NCBI GenBank assembly: GCA_036266975.1
Contig: DATAWZ010000164.1
Location: forward strand, 1 to 8,255
Direction: 5' to 3'
DNA from: DATAWZ01 sp036266975
Lineage (GTDB): Bacteria; Actinomycetota; Thermoleophilia; Solirubrobacterales; Solirubrobacteraceae
DNA length: 8,255 nt
Part shown: positions 1 to 5,967 of the stretch, one piece after another
How the letters are laid out: the number at the start of each line of letters is the position of its first letter
Numbering within the stretch: the first letter of the stretch is position 1
Position numbers and translations under genes: made by a program
The notes under the pieces: model-generated
What the model saw: only the letters and a program-made list of their open reading frames with translations
Database searches by the model: none
What the model was told of the DNA's origin: nothing

Positions 1-201
1 GGTCGGCCCGCCCACTCCGGTCGCCCCGCCCAGCCCCGTCGCCCCGGCGGGCCCGCCGGCCGGCGCGGCCGCGGTCTTCGCGCCATGCGTGACGGTGACC
101 GTGAGGGTACGGCCGCTCTGCGTCCCGGAGGAGGAGCCGCAGCCGGCGGCGAGGAAGATGAGCGCAGGCGCGGTAAGGGCGCTGAGCAGGCGGTTGCGCA
201 T
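1..201 (-). CDS. Putative lipoprotein, N-terminal fragment
   Basis: This is a partial gene: the reading frame is open from the ATG at 201 down to the window edge, giving 67 residues. The N-terminus is a textbook lipoprotein signal: MRNR, a hydrophobic stretch at about residues 5-19 (LLSALTAPALIFLAA), then the lipobox LAAGC with the lipidated cysteine at residue 21. After it come a Ser/Gly-rich linker (GSSSG), a short TLTVTVTHG segment that could be the first strand of a folded domain, and a low-complexity Ala/Gly/Pro/Thr stretch with the near-repeats GATGLGG and GATGVGG. The mature protein should be anchored on the outer face of the cytoplasmic membrane. Its function cannot be told because the conserved domain lies outside the window. 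It is divergent from the DUF35-thiolase gene with a 28-base gap, so the two probably have independent or face-to-face promoters. The call as a real gene rests on the signal peptide, which is unlikely by chance. Confidence 0.8.
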   Translation of the reverse strand, partial: MRNRLLSALTAPALIFLAAGCGSSSGTQSGRTLTVTVTHGAKTAAAPAGGPAGATGLGGATGVGGPT

Positions 202-207
202 CGGGCC

Positions 208-213
208 AGGTTA
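208..213 (-). promoter_or_regulatory. Candidate -10 element for the lipoprotein gene
   Basis: On the minus strand this reads TAACCT, matching the actinobacterial TANNNT pattern. It ends 6 bases before the ATG at 201, which would place the transcription start at or next to the start codon and give a leaderless mRNA. No Shine-Dalgarno sequence is visible, which fits. No convincing -35 is seen. A hexamer this loose occurs often by chance, although T/A-rich hexamers are rarer in such GC-rich DNA. Confidence 0.35.
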
Positions 214-214
214 G

Positions 215-220
215 TAGCGT
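215..220 (+). promoter_or_regulatory. Candidate -10 element for the DUF35-thiolase gene
   Basis: TAGCGT fits TANNNT and ends 9 bases before the GTG at 230. A weak -35-like TTGCGC lies at 194-199, with a 15-base spacer. The GTG is preceded by an in-frame TAG at 221-223 and has no Shine-Dalgarno sequence, so a leaderless transcript starting at or near the GTG is plausible. A GTTAG direct repeat (210-214 and 219-223) sits in the same gap and could be a regulator contact site, but that is speculative. Confidence 0.35.
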
Positions 221-229
221 TAGCGCCTC

Positions 230-1828
230 GTGACCGCGCTGCCCTCCCCCGAGGGGCCGACCGGCTTCTTCTGGACCGCGGGCGCACGCGGCGCGCTCGA
301 GGTCCTGCGCTGCAGCGGCTGCGGTCGTCTGCAGCACCCCAGCGCCCGCGCCTGCCCGGACTGCGCGGCGAGCACGCTCGAGCCCGCGCCGGTCTCCGGC
401 GAGGCGACCGTCGTGACCCACACGCTCAACGCGCAGCGCTGGCCCGTGCCCCACCGCGAGCCGCCCTACCTGATCGCGGTCGTCGCCCTGGCCGAGGACC
501 CGCGCGTGCAGCTGACCACCAATCTCGTCGGCGTCGAGCCCGACGAGATCACCCACGGTCTGCCCGTACAAACCCAGTTCGAGCCGCAGGGCGAGGTGTG
601 GCTGCCGGTTTTCACCCCCCGCGCCGGCGCACCCGCTCCCGACCCGGAGCCGCCGACGAGGATCCACATCCGCCCGCCGGCGACGGCCGACCGCTTCGAG
701 GACCGGGTCGCGATCACCGGCGTGGGCGCCTCCGAGCGCGGCCGGCGCCTCGGTCGCCCGGGCGCCGCGTTGACCCTCGACGCCGCCCGCGCGGCGATCG
801 ACGACGCCGGCCTCCAGGCCAGCGACATCGACGGCCTGTGCGTCTACCCGGGCAGCAGCGGCATGCCCGGCGTCTCGGACGGCGGCGTGCGCGAGGTCGA
901 GCAGATGCTCACGCTGCACCCCACGTGGCACGCCGGCGCGCACGAGACGCCGGGCCAGACCGGCATGGTCGTGGAGGCGATGCTCGCCCTCGCCGCCGGG
1001 CTCTGCCGCCACGTCCTGTGCGTGAACACCGTCTCGACCGATTTCCTGCCGTCGGTCGCGGCCATCGACGGCGAGCTGCAGTGGCGGGTGCCGTTCGGCG
1101 CCTTCTCGCCGGCCAACTGGATCGCGCTGTGCGCGAACCGCTACCTGGCCCGCTACGGCGCGAGCCGCGAGACCTTCGGCGCGATCGCGATCGCCGCGCG
1201 CGCCCACGCCGCGCGCAACCCCGAGGCGCTGTTCACCGAGCCGCTGAGCATGGAGGCCTACCTCTCGGCGCGCACGATCAGCACGCCGTTCGGGCTGCTC
1301 GACTGCGACGTGCCGTGCGACGGGTCGATCGCCGTGGTCGTCTCCCGCCGCGAGCTCGCCAGCGACCTGCGCCAGCCGCCGGTGCACGTCGACGCGGTCG
1401 GCACGCAGATCGCCGAGCCGCAGTCCTGGGACGCCGGCCCGCTCACCCACCAGTCGAACGTGCTCGGCCCCGCCGCGCACTTGTGGACGCGCGCGCGCGT
1501 CGCGCGCGCGGAGGTCGACGTCGCGCTGCTCTACGACGGCTTCACCTTCAACGCCGTGACCTGGCTGGAGGCGCTCGGCTTCTGCGGCCTGGGCGAGGCC
1601 CCGGACTTCGTCGCCGGCGGCGAGCGGATCGGCCCGGGCGGCGCGCTGCCGCTGAACCCCCACGGCGGCCAGCTCTCGGCCGGGCGCAGCAACGGCTACG
1701 GCGGCCTGCGCGAGGCGGTGCTGCAGCTGCGCGGACAGGCGGGCGAGCGTCAGGTCGCCGCCGCGAAGACGGCGGTGCTCTCCAGCGGCGGCGGCATCCC
1801 CGCCGGGTGCATGCTGCTCACCGCCTGA
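230..1828 (+). CDS. DUF35 (zinc ribbon/OB-fold)-thiolase-fold fusion protein, probable acyl-CoA aldolase-type enzyme
   Basis: This 532-residue protein has two modules. Residues about 10-150 are DUF35-like: a rubredoxin-type zinc ribbon with C28, C31, C42 and C45, then an OB-fold of beta strands (about 57-128). Residues about 158-532 are a thiolase-superfamily domain of the SCP-x/lipid-transfer type, starting at VAITGVGASERG, with an NPHGG motif at 476-480 and a C-terminal SSGGG at 518-522. The classical thiolase residues are missing: the nucleophile region (about 237-252) has no cysteine, the GHP histidine is replaced by GRS (R486), and the C-terminal Cys is a Ser. Y435 in LLYDGFTF is kept at the position of a tyrosine proposed as catalytic in the Ltp2 steroid aldolase. 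In known pairs such as Ltp2-ChsH2 the DUF35 partner is a separate subunit; here it is fused N-terminally. A retro-aldol cleavage of a CoA thioester side chain is therefore likelier than thiolysis (inference). GTG 230 is the first start after an in-frame stop at 221. Confidence 0.85.
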   Translation: MTALPSPEGPTGFFWTAGARGALEVLRCSGCGRLQHPSARACPDCAASTLEPAPVSGEATVVTHTLNAQRWPVPHREPPYLIAVVALAEDPRVQLTTNLVGVEPDEITHGLPVQTQFEPQGEVWLPVFTPRAGAPAPDPEPPTRIHIRPPATADRFEDRVAITGVGASERGRRLGRPGAALTLDAARAAIDDAGLQASDIDGLCVYPGSSGMPGVSDGGVREVEQMLTLHPTWHAGAHETPGQTGMVVEAMLALAAGLCRHVLCVNTVSTDFLPSVAAIDGELQWRVPFGAFSPANWIALCANRYLARYGASRETFGAIAIAARAHAARNPEALFTEPLSMEAYLSARTISTPFGLLDCDVPCDGSIAVVVSRRELASDLRQPPVHVDAVGTQIAEPQSWDAGPLTHQSNVLGPAAHLWTRARVARAEVDVALLYDGFTFNAVTWLEALGFCGLGEAPDFVAGGERIGPGGALPLNPHGGQLSAGRSNGYGGLREAVLQLRGQAGERQVAAAKTAVLSSGGGIPAGCMLLTA

Positions 1829-1829
1829 G

Positions 1830-1835
1830 TACGCT
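1830..1835 (+). promoter_or_regulatory. Candidate -10 element for the PucR-like regulator
   Basis: TACGCT (TANNNT) sits in the 14-base gap after the thiolase-fold gene and ends 7 bases before the ATG at 1843, the spacing expected of a leaderless transcript. The region before the ATG (GGATCAG) has only a poor Shine-Dalgarno match. The regulator may therefore have its own promoter as well as read-through from the gene upstream. No good -35 is seen. Confidence 0.3.
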
Positions 1836-1842
1836 GGATCAG

Positions 1843-3069
1843 ATGTCCACCACGCTGTTTCGCCTGGAGACGGCGCTCGGGGAGGTGCCGCCCGCCGCGC
1901 GCGAGCTGGCGGTGAGCCTCGACCCCAAGAAGGCCGCGCGGTTCGTCGCCGACAAGGCGATGGAGCTGGCCTTCCCGGAGCGGCTCGACGACGAGCTGTT
2001 CCGCGACGTGATCTACCGCAGCTCGCTGGACAACATCGACACGATGTGGCGGATCATCGCCGGGCGCGAGCCGTTCGGCGTGCAGACGCCGCTGGGCGCG
2101 CTCGCCTTCGCCGAGATGGCGGCCGAGGTCGCGGTCCCCCTCAGCCAGTTCGAGCGGGTCTATCGCGTGGGGATCGGCCTGGTCTGGCTGTGCTGGTATC
2201 AGGAGGCGATCGCCTGCGCCGAGCGCACCGGCGAGCCGCTGACCGAGCTGCTCAGCGCGCCCTCGATGATCATCCACGCCTACATCGACGCGCTGCTGCA
2301 GCCGATGCTCGCCCGCTACGACGCCACTCGGGCGGAGACGCGGCGCACGCGCGAGCACCTGCGTCGCTCGATCCTGCGCCAGGCGCTCGAGGGCACGCCG
2401 GTGCTCGAGGACGCCGAGGCCGAGCAGGCGCTCGGGGTCACCTCGGCCGGCGAGCACCTCGCGCTGGCGGCGCGCGGCGAGCGCCTGGACCCCGTCGACG
2501 TGGCCGAGCACGCGCGCAAGGTGTCCGGGGCGGCGGTCGCGCTCACCTACCGCCACGCGGTCGACACATGGCTGATCTGGCTGTGGCGCCCGAGCGCGTT
2601 CGCCGGCGGCGACCTCGACGCGCTGCGCGCGGCGCTGCGGCGCGCGCCGGGGGCGGTCGCGCTGGGCGACATCGGGACCGGCGCCGACGGCCTCGGCCTG
2701 GCCGGGCGCAGCGCGCTGGAGACCAGCCGCCTGCAGGCGCTGCTCGGCGAGCAGGACGGGCTCATGTCCCACGCCGAGGTCCGCCTGGAGGCGCTGCTGC
2801 TCGGCGACCCCGAGCGCGCGCGCCAGTTCGTGCGCGTCGAGCTCGGGCCGCTCGACGAGGACGACGCCCGCAGCGCGCGGCTGCGCGAGACGGCGACGAC
2901 CTGGCTGGCCAGCGGCTCGAACGTCGGCACCGCGGCGCGCCTGGGGCTGCACGAGCACACCGTGCGCAACCACATCGCCCAGGCCGAGGAGCTGCTCGGC
3001 TTCGCCCTGGCCAGCCGGCGCACCGAGCTGCTCGTCGCGCTGCGGTTGCGGCGGATGCTCGACTCTTGA
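1843..3069 (+). CDS. PucR-like transcriptional regulator with C-terminal helix-turn-helix
   Basis: This 408-residue cytosolic protein has the usual build of actinobacterial PucR/CdaR-type regulators. Residues about 10-165 are an all-helical sensor-like region resembling the RsbRD N-terminal type (DELFRDVIYRSSLDNIDTMW, then VPLSQFERVYRVGIGLVWLCW). Residues about 166-300 are a degenerate middle domain, with TYRHAVDTWLIWLW fitting the GGDEF-like strand region of this family. The C-terminus (about 345-405) is the PucR helix-turn-helix: TTWLASGSNVGTAARLGLHEHTVRNHI, with the recognition helix around H370-I378, followed by AEELLG and a Leu/Arg-rich tail. No membrane segment is seen. The ATG at 1843 was chosen because it lies 14 bases after the preceding stop; the same frame stays open far upstream only because of the base composition. 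It is probably co-transcribed with the DUF35-thiolase gene and is the likely controller of this gene, the convergent operon, or both. The effector is unknown. Confidence 0.85.
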   Translation: MSTTLFRLETALGEVPPAARELAVSLDPKKAARFVADKAMELAFPERLDDELFRDVIYRSSLDNIDTMWRIIAGREPFGVQTPLGALAFAEMAAEVAVPLSQFERVYRVGIGLVWLCWYQEAIACAERTGEPLTELLSAPSMIIHAYIDALLQPMLARYDATRAETRRTREHLRRSILRQALEGTPVLEDAEAEQALGVTSAGEHLALAARGERLDPVDVAEHARKVSGAAVALTYRHAVDTWLIWLWRPSAFAGGDLDALRAALRRAPGAVALGDIGTGADGLGLAGRSALETSRLQALLGEQDGLMSHAEVRLEALLLGDPERARQFVRVELGPLDEDDARSARLRETATTWLASGSNVGTAARLGLHEHTVRNHIAQAEELLGFALASRRTELLVALRLRRMLDS

Positions 3070-3084
3070 GTCCTCCATTGGGAA

Positions 3085-3108
3085 CGGGGGCGCGCATGCG
3101 CGCCCCCG
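3085..3108. repeat. 24-bp perfect palindrome, unit 1
   Basis: The outer arms are CGGGGGC and its complement GCCCCCG around the shared core GCGCATGCGC. All 12 base pairs match. In this unit the alternating purine-pyrimidine core extends to 14 bases, a sequence type prone to Z-DNA. Confidence 0.95.
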
Positions 3109-3132
3109 CCGGGCGGCGCATGCGCCGCCCGG
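3109..3132. repeat. 24-bp perfect palindrome, unit 2
   Basis: The outer arms are CCGGGCG and CGCCCGG around the same GCGCATGCGC core. All 12 pairs match. The unit starts on the base immediately after unit 1 ends. Confidence 0.95.
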
Positions 3133-3156
3133 GCCGCCGGCGCATGCGCCGGCGGC
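3133..3156. repeat. 24-bp perfect palindrome, unit 3
   Basis: The outer arms are GCCGCCG and CGGCGGC around the same GCGCATGCGC core. All 12 pairs match. The unit abuts unit 2 directly. The palindrome stops at 3156 because the next pair (3132 and 3157) is G-T. Confidence 0.95.
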
Positions 3157-3173
3157 TTACTGAACATGGACCC

Positions 3174-4052
3174 TTACGCGAACGCGCTGGGCACGTCGAC
3201 CGGGTAGGTGTAGAGCACGGCCTCGTTGGCGGCCTTGCGTTCCTCGGCGCCGAAGCTCGGTGCGATGCAGGCGAGTAGCGTCTTGCCGTCGGCTCCGCCG
3301 AGGGTGACCGAGTACAGGCCCCAGCCCTCGACGCCGTTCTTCTGGTCGAGGATCTCGCCGGCTTCGTTGACGCGGACCGCGCGGTTGTTGAGCGCGTCGG
3401 CGACCCAGATGCAGCCCTCGGCGTCGATCGCGCAGCCGTCCGGTGCGAAGTCGAGGTTGAGCATCGACTCGAACGTGTCCCAGGAGGGGGTCGTCCCCGC
3501 CTGGCCCCAGACGCGTCCGCCCGAGAGCGAGCCGTCCTCGGCGATGTCGTAGGCGGTGAAGCGCGCGCCGAACGTCTCGGCCGCGATCAGCGTCTTGCCG
3601 TCGGGGGAGACGACCATGCCGTTGGGGAACAGCAGGCCTTCGGCGGCGACGCTCGCCTCGCCGTCGGGGGTGACGTGCACGATGTTGCCCGGCGCCGGCT
3701 GGCCGCCGCCGAAGAAGTCGAAGCCGAAGCTACCGACGTAGGCGTGGCCGCCGGGCGAGACGACCATGTCGTTGATGAGGTTGATCACGAGCGGCCCGAC
3801 ATCGGCGTGCAGGCTGACCTCGCCGCCGGAGACCCGCATGACCTGGCGGTTGAGCATCGAGGAGACGATCATCGAGCCGTCCAAGAGCCAGCCGCTGCCC
3901 GAGGGCTGACCGGCGATCTTGGCGACGACCTCGGCCTGGCCGTCGGGCGTGATCTTCAACACGTGCTCCTCGTAGAGATCGGAGGCGTACCAGTGACCGT
4001 CGCGCCAGCGCACGCCCTCAAAGAACTTCCCGCCATCAAGCAGCTGCTCCAT
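3174..4052 (-). CDS. SMP-30/gluconolactonase/LRE-family protein
   Basis: This 292-residue protein is about the usual size for a six-bladed beta-propeller of the SMP-30/Gnl/LRE family, whose members are metal-dependent lactonases or related hydrolases. Family hallmarks are visible: FFEGVRW near the N-terminus with the metal-ligand glutamate E12, LINDMVVSPGG with N94, FPNGMVVSPDGKTL with N144, and NLDFAPDGCAIDAEGCIWVAD with D205. These match the Glu/Asn/Asn/Asp ligand set of the family. No signal peptide is present, so it should be cytosolic. It is the last gene of the minus-strand operon, 20 bases after the aldehyde dehydrogenase, with a strong ribosome-binding site. A lactone-opening step after P450 or Baeyer-Villiger-type oxidation is the reasonable guess. 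The true substrate is unknown, and some family members have lost lactonase activity. Confidence 0.88.
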   Translation of the reverse strand: MEQLLDGGKFFEGVRWRDGHWYASDLYEEHVLKITPDGQAEVVAKIAGQPSGSGWLLDGSMIVSSMLNRQVMRVSGGEVSLHADVGPLVINLINDMVVSPGGHAYVGSFGFDFFGGGQPAPGNIVHVTPDGEASVAAEGLLFPNGMVVSPDGKTLIAAETFGARFTAYDIAEDGSLSGGRVWGQAGTTPSWDTFESMLNLDFAPDGCAIDAEGCIWVADALNNRAVRVNEAGEILDQKNGVEGWGLYSVTLGGADGKTLLACIAPSFGAEERKAANEAVLYTYPVDVPSAFA

Positions 4053-4056
4053 GTCG

Positions 4057-4063
4057 TCCTCCT
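4057..4063 (-). promoter_or_regulatory. Strong ribosome-binding site of the SMP-30 gene
   Basis: AGGAGGA on the minus strand ends 4 bases before the ATG at 4052 and fixes that start. It lies in the 20-base gap after the aldehyde dehydrogenase stop. This is the best Shine-Dalgarno match seen in the window. Confidence 0.85.
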
Positions 4064-4072
4064 GTTCGCGCG

Positions 4073-5503
4073 TCAGCCGCGTGGCTTGGCGACGCTGATG
4101 GTCTTCAGTTCGCAGTAGGCATCGATGCCGACCGCGCCGTTGGAGCGGCCGATGCCGCTGTACTTGAACCCGCCGAAGGGCACCTCGGGCATGACCAGGC
4201 CGTGGCGGTTCACCCAGGCCGACCCGGCCTGCATCTGCGCGGCCACCTCGGCGGCCGCCTGCACATCGTCGCCCCAGACCGACGAGCCCAGGCCGAACTC
4301 GGTCCCGTTGGCCGCCGCGACCGCGCCGTCGAGGGTCTCGTAGGGCACGACCGGAAGCGCCGGGCCGAACTGCTCGTCCTTGACGATCTTGGTGTCCGCG
4401 TCGACGGCGGTGACGACCGTCGGCGGGTAGAAGAATCCGGGCCGGTCCAGCGCGGCGCCGCCGCTGACCGCGCGGCCGCCGGTGTCCAGGGCGTCCTGCA
4501 CCATGCCCGACACCTCCTGGAGCTGCGGGCGGTTGGACAGCGGGCCCATCGTCACGTGCTCGTCGAACGGGTCGCCGAGGACGGCGGCGTCGGCGAGCGC
4601 GCCGAACGCGTCGAGCAGCCGCTGCTCGTCGCGCTCGTGGACGTAGACGCGCTTGACCGCCGCGCAGATCTGACCGGAGCGGTAGAAGGCGCCCTGGAAG
4701 ATCTTCGGCGCCAGCCGCGCGATGTCGGCGCCGGGCATCACGATCGCCGCGTCGTTGCCGCCGAGCTCGAGCGAGAGCCGCTTGAGCGTCGGGACGGCCG
4801 CCTCCATGATCCGCTTGCCGGTGGCCACCGAGCCGGTGAACGACACCATCGCCACGTCGGGGTGGGAGGTGAGCACCGCGCCGAGCTCGTTGCCGCCGGA
4901 CAGGACGCTGAGCACGCCCTCCGGGACGATGTCGCGCACGAGCGTGCCCAGGCGCACGAGCGTCAGCGGCGCCATCGACGAGGGCTTGATCACGCAGGTG
5001 TCGCCGGCGGCGAAGGCCGAGCCCATCTTCTCGCAGGCGATCAGCAGCGGAGCGTTCCAGGGGATGATCGCGGCGACGACGCCGACCGGGTCGCGCACCA
5101 CCCGCACCGACTGACGCTCGTCGTCGTGCACGACGTCGACCGGCAGCTCGGCCTCGGCGCGGTGCATCAGCATCGCGCTGGCCATCTTGACCTCCAGGCG
5201 GGCGTCGCGCAGGGGAATGCCGATCTCGCCGCTCAGCGTCGCCGCGAGCTCCTCGCTGCGCTCGTGCAGGACCGCGGCGATCTGGCGCAGCACCTCCTGA
5301 CGGCGGGGCGCGTCGGCGGCCCAGGCGGGCAGCGCGGCGCGGGCCGCGCTCAGCGCCTCCTCGGCGAGGGCGGCGGTGGCGATCGGGTAGCGCGCGAACG
5401 GCTCGCCGGTCGCGGGGTTGATCACGTCGCCGTAGTCGACGTCGTGCACCAGCCGGCCGGCCACCAGCAGTGCCGGCTCCACGGTCTGGGGTGCGGTGCT
5501 CAT
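4073..5503 (-). CDS. NAD(P)-dependent aldehyde dehydrogenase
   Basis: This 476-residue member of the ALDH superfamily oxidises an aldehyde to a carboxylic acid with NAD(P)+. All catalytic landmarks are present: N150 in IIPWNAPL, K173 in CVIKPS, the cofactor-loop motif FTGSVATGK (222-230), the general base E246 in LELGGNDA, the nucleophile C280 in GQICAAVKRVYV, and E377 in DEQFGP. The C-terminal oligomerisation segment (VPFGGFKYSGIGR) is also intact. Length is normal for the family. The ATG at 5503 was chosen because it has an AAGGAG ribosome-binding site and overlaps the preceding stop by 4 bases; the frame continues upstream only by composition. Its place after P450 and kinase genes suggests a catabolic role on a hydrophobic aldehyde, with similarity to the broad benzaldehyde/vanillin/geranial-type dehydrogenases. 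The substrate is not identifiable. Confidence 0.93.
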   Translation of the reverse strand: MSTAPQTVEPALLVAGRLVHDVDYGDVINPATGEPFARYPIATAALAEEALSAARAALPAWAADAPRRQEVLRQIAAVLHERSEELAATLSGEIGIPLRDARLEVKMASAMLMHRAEAELPVDVVHDDERQSVRVVRDPVGVVAAIIPWNAPLLIACEKMGSAFAAGDTCVIKPSSMAPLTLVRLGTLVRDIVPEGVLSVLSGGNELGAVLTSHPDVAMVSFTGSVATGKRIMEAAVPTLKRLSLELGGNDAAIVMPGADIARLAPKIFQGAFYRSGQICAAVKRVYVHERDEQRLLDAFGALADAAVLGDPFDEHVTMGPLSNRPQLQEVSGMVQDALDTGGRAVSGGAALDRPGFFYPPTVVTAVDADTKIVKDEQFGPALPVVPYETLDGAVAAANGTEFGLGSSVWGDDVQAAAEVAAQMQAGSAWVNRHGLVMPEVPFGGFKYSGIGRSNGAVGIDAYCELKTISVAKPRG

Positions 5504-5967
5504 CGCGAGGCTCCTTGCTCGAGAGTGGGGACGGGGAAGACCGACTGCCAGGGCAGGCGCCGCTCGGCGTGCCGCCCGAGGGCCACGTAGAAGCGGTCGA
5601 GCAGGTCCAGCGCGGGGCCGCTGCCGTCGCGCGCCTGCAGCTGCAGGGCGAGGATCGCCTGTGCGCTGGCCCGGCGGGCGTGCGCGTGGTGCTCCTGGAG
5701 CTCGGGGAGCGTCGCGTCGAGCTCCGGCGCCCGCTGTTCGGGCTCCTGCACGCCCGTGAGCGCCGCGGTGCCGGCGCACAGCGCGAGCAGCTCGGCCGAC
5801 TCGGTGCGCAGCAGGCCGGCGAGCTCGCTGAGCTCGAGCTGGGCGTTGGCCAGCAGCTTGAGCGCCGCGCGGACCTCGCTGCGCTGCTCGGGCGGCATCC
5901 CGGCGCGCGCGACCCCGTCCAGGTAGCCGCGCACGGCCCCGATCGTCTGCAGGCCGTCGGGCCTCAT
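5500..5967 (-). CDS. Small helical protein, DUF6285-like, associated with the kinase gene
   Basis: This 155-residue protein is almost entirely helical, rich in Ala, Leu, Glu and Arg, with no signal peptide or membrane segment. The N-terminal part (RPDGLQTIGAVRGYLDGVARAG, then about 30-50 EVRAALKLLANAQLELSEL) resembles the layout of DUF6285 proteins. As I recall, these are usually encoded next to a phosphotransferase-family gene, as here. The C-terminus ends in LLDRFYVALGRHAERRLPWQSVFP. The start ATG overlaps the kinase stop by 4 bases, and the stop overlaps the aldehyde dehydrogenase start by 4 bases. A GGAG lies 11 bases before the ATG. The overlaps argue strongly that the gene is real. It could be an accessory subunit or stabiliser of the kinase, but no biochemical function is claimed. 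Confidence 0.75.
   Translation of the reverse strand: MRPDGLQTIGAVRGYLDGVARAGMPPEQRSEVRAALKLLANAQLELSELAGLLRTESAELLALCAGTAALTGVQEPEQRAPELDATLPELQEHHAHARRASAQAILALQLQARDGSGPALDLLDRFYVALGRHAERRLPWQSVFPVPTLEQGASR
5511..5516 (-). promoter_or_regulatory. Ribosome-binding site of the aldehyde dehydrogenase gene
   Basis: AAGGAG on the minus strand lies 7 bases before the ATG at 5503, inside the end of the preceding gene. It supports the chosen start over the longer open frame. Confidence 0.8.

Larger units (their letters stand above)
3085..3156. terminator. Triple-palindrome array between convergent genes, probable bidirectional terminator
   Basis: Three perfect 24-bp palindromes abut with no spacer and fill 72 of the 104 bases between the two converging stop codons. 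The array begins 15 bases after the regulator stop and ends 17 bases before the stop of the minus-strand operon. On either RNA strand each unit can form a 10-bp GC-only stem closed by a CAUG tetraloop. Because each unit is its own reverse complement, the array would act equally in both directions. No T-rich tract follows on either side, so if it terminates it does so as the U-less or tandem hairpins described for actinobacteria. The remaining bases of the gap (3070-3084 and 3157-3173) show nothing recognisable. Confidence 0.65.

Noticed and set aside
1487..1510. A CG-alternating run inside the DUF35-thiolase gene, including a 14-bp palindrome at 1487-1500.
   Set aside because: It is explained by the codons for an Arg/Ala/Val-rich segment (TRARVARA) in GC-rich DNA. 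It could favour Z-DNA, but nothing else marks it as functional.
85..1842. An uninterrupted plus-strand frame leading into the PucR-like gene, which would make a 994-residue protein.
   Set aside because: It runs out of frame through the well-supported DUF35-thiolase gene and is Arg/Ala/Pro-rich without any domain. It is open only because stop codons are rare at this GC content. The regulator starts at 1843.
1750..3078. A 442-residue open frame antisense to the PucR-like gene.
   Set aside because: Its translation is low-complexity Arg/Gln/Ala/Gly/Leu with no domain, and it lies entirely opposite a gene with clear family features.
3085..3156. Reading the three palindromes as a small CRISPR array.
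   Set aside because: There are no spacers, the units are self-complementary over their whole length and abut directly, and no cas gene is nearby.
4202..5590. A 462-residue plus-strand open frame opposite the aldehyde dehydrogenase.
   Set aside because: It is compositionally biased and without motifs, while the opposite strand has every ALDH catalytic residue.
5504..5779. Upstream extension of the aldehyde dehydrogenase to 5779.
   Set aside because: The added segment overlaps the small helical gene, is low-complexity, and the ATG at 5503 has a good ribosome-binding site.
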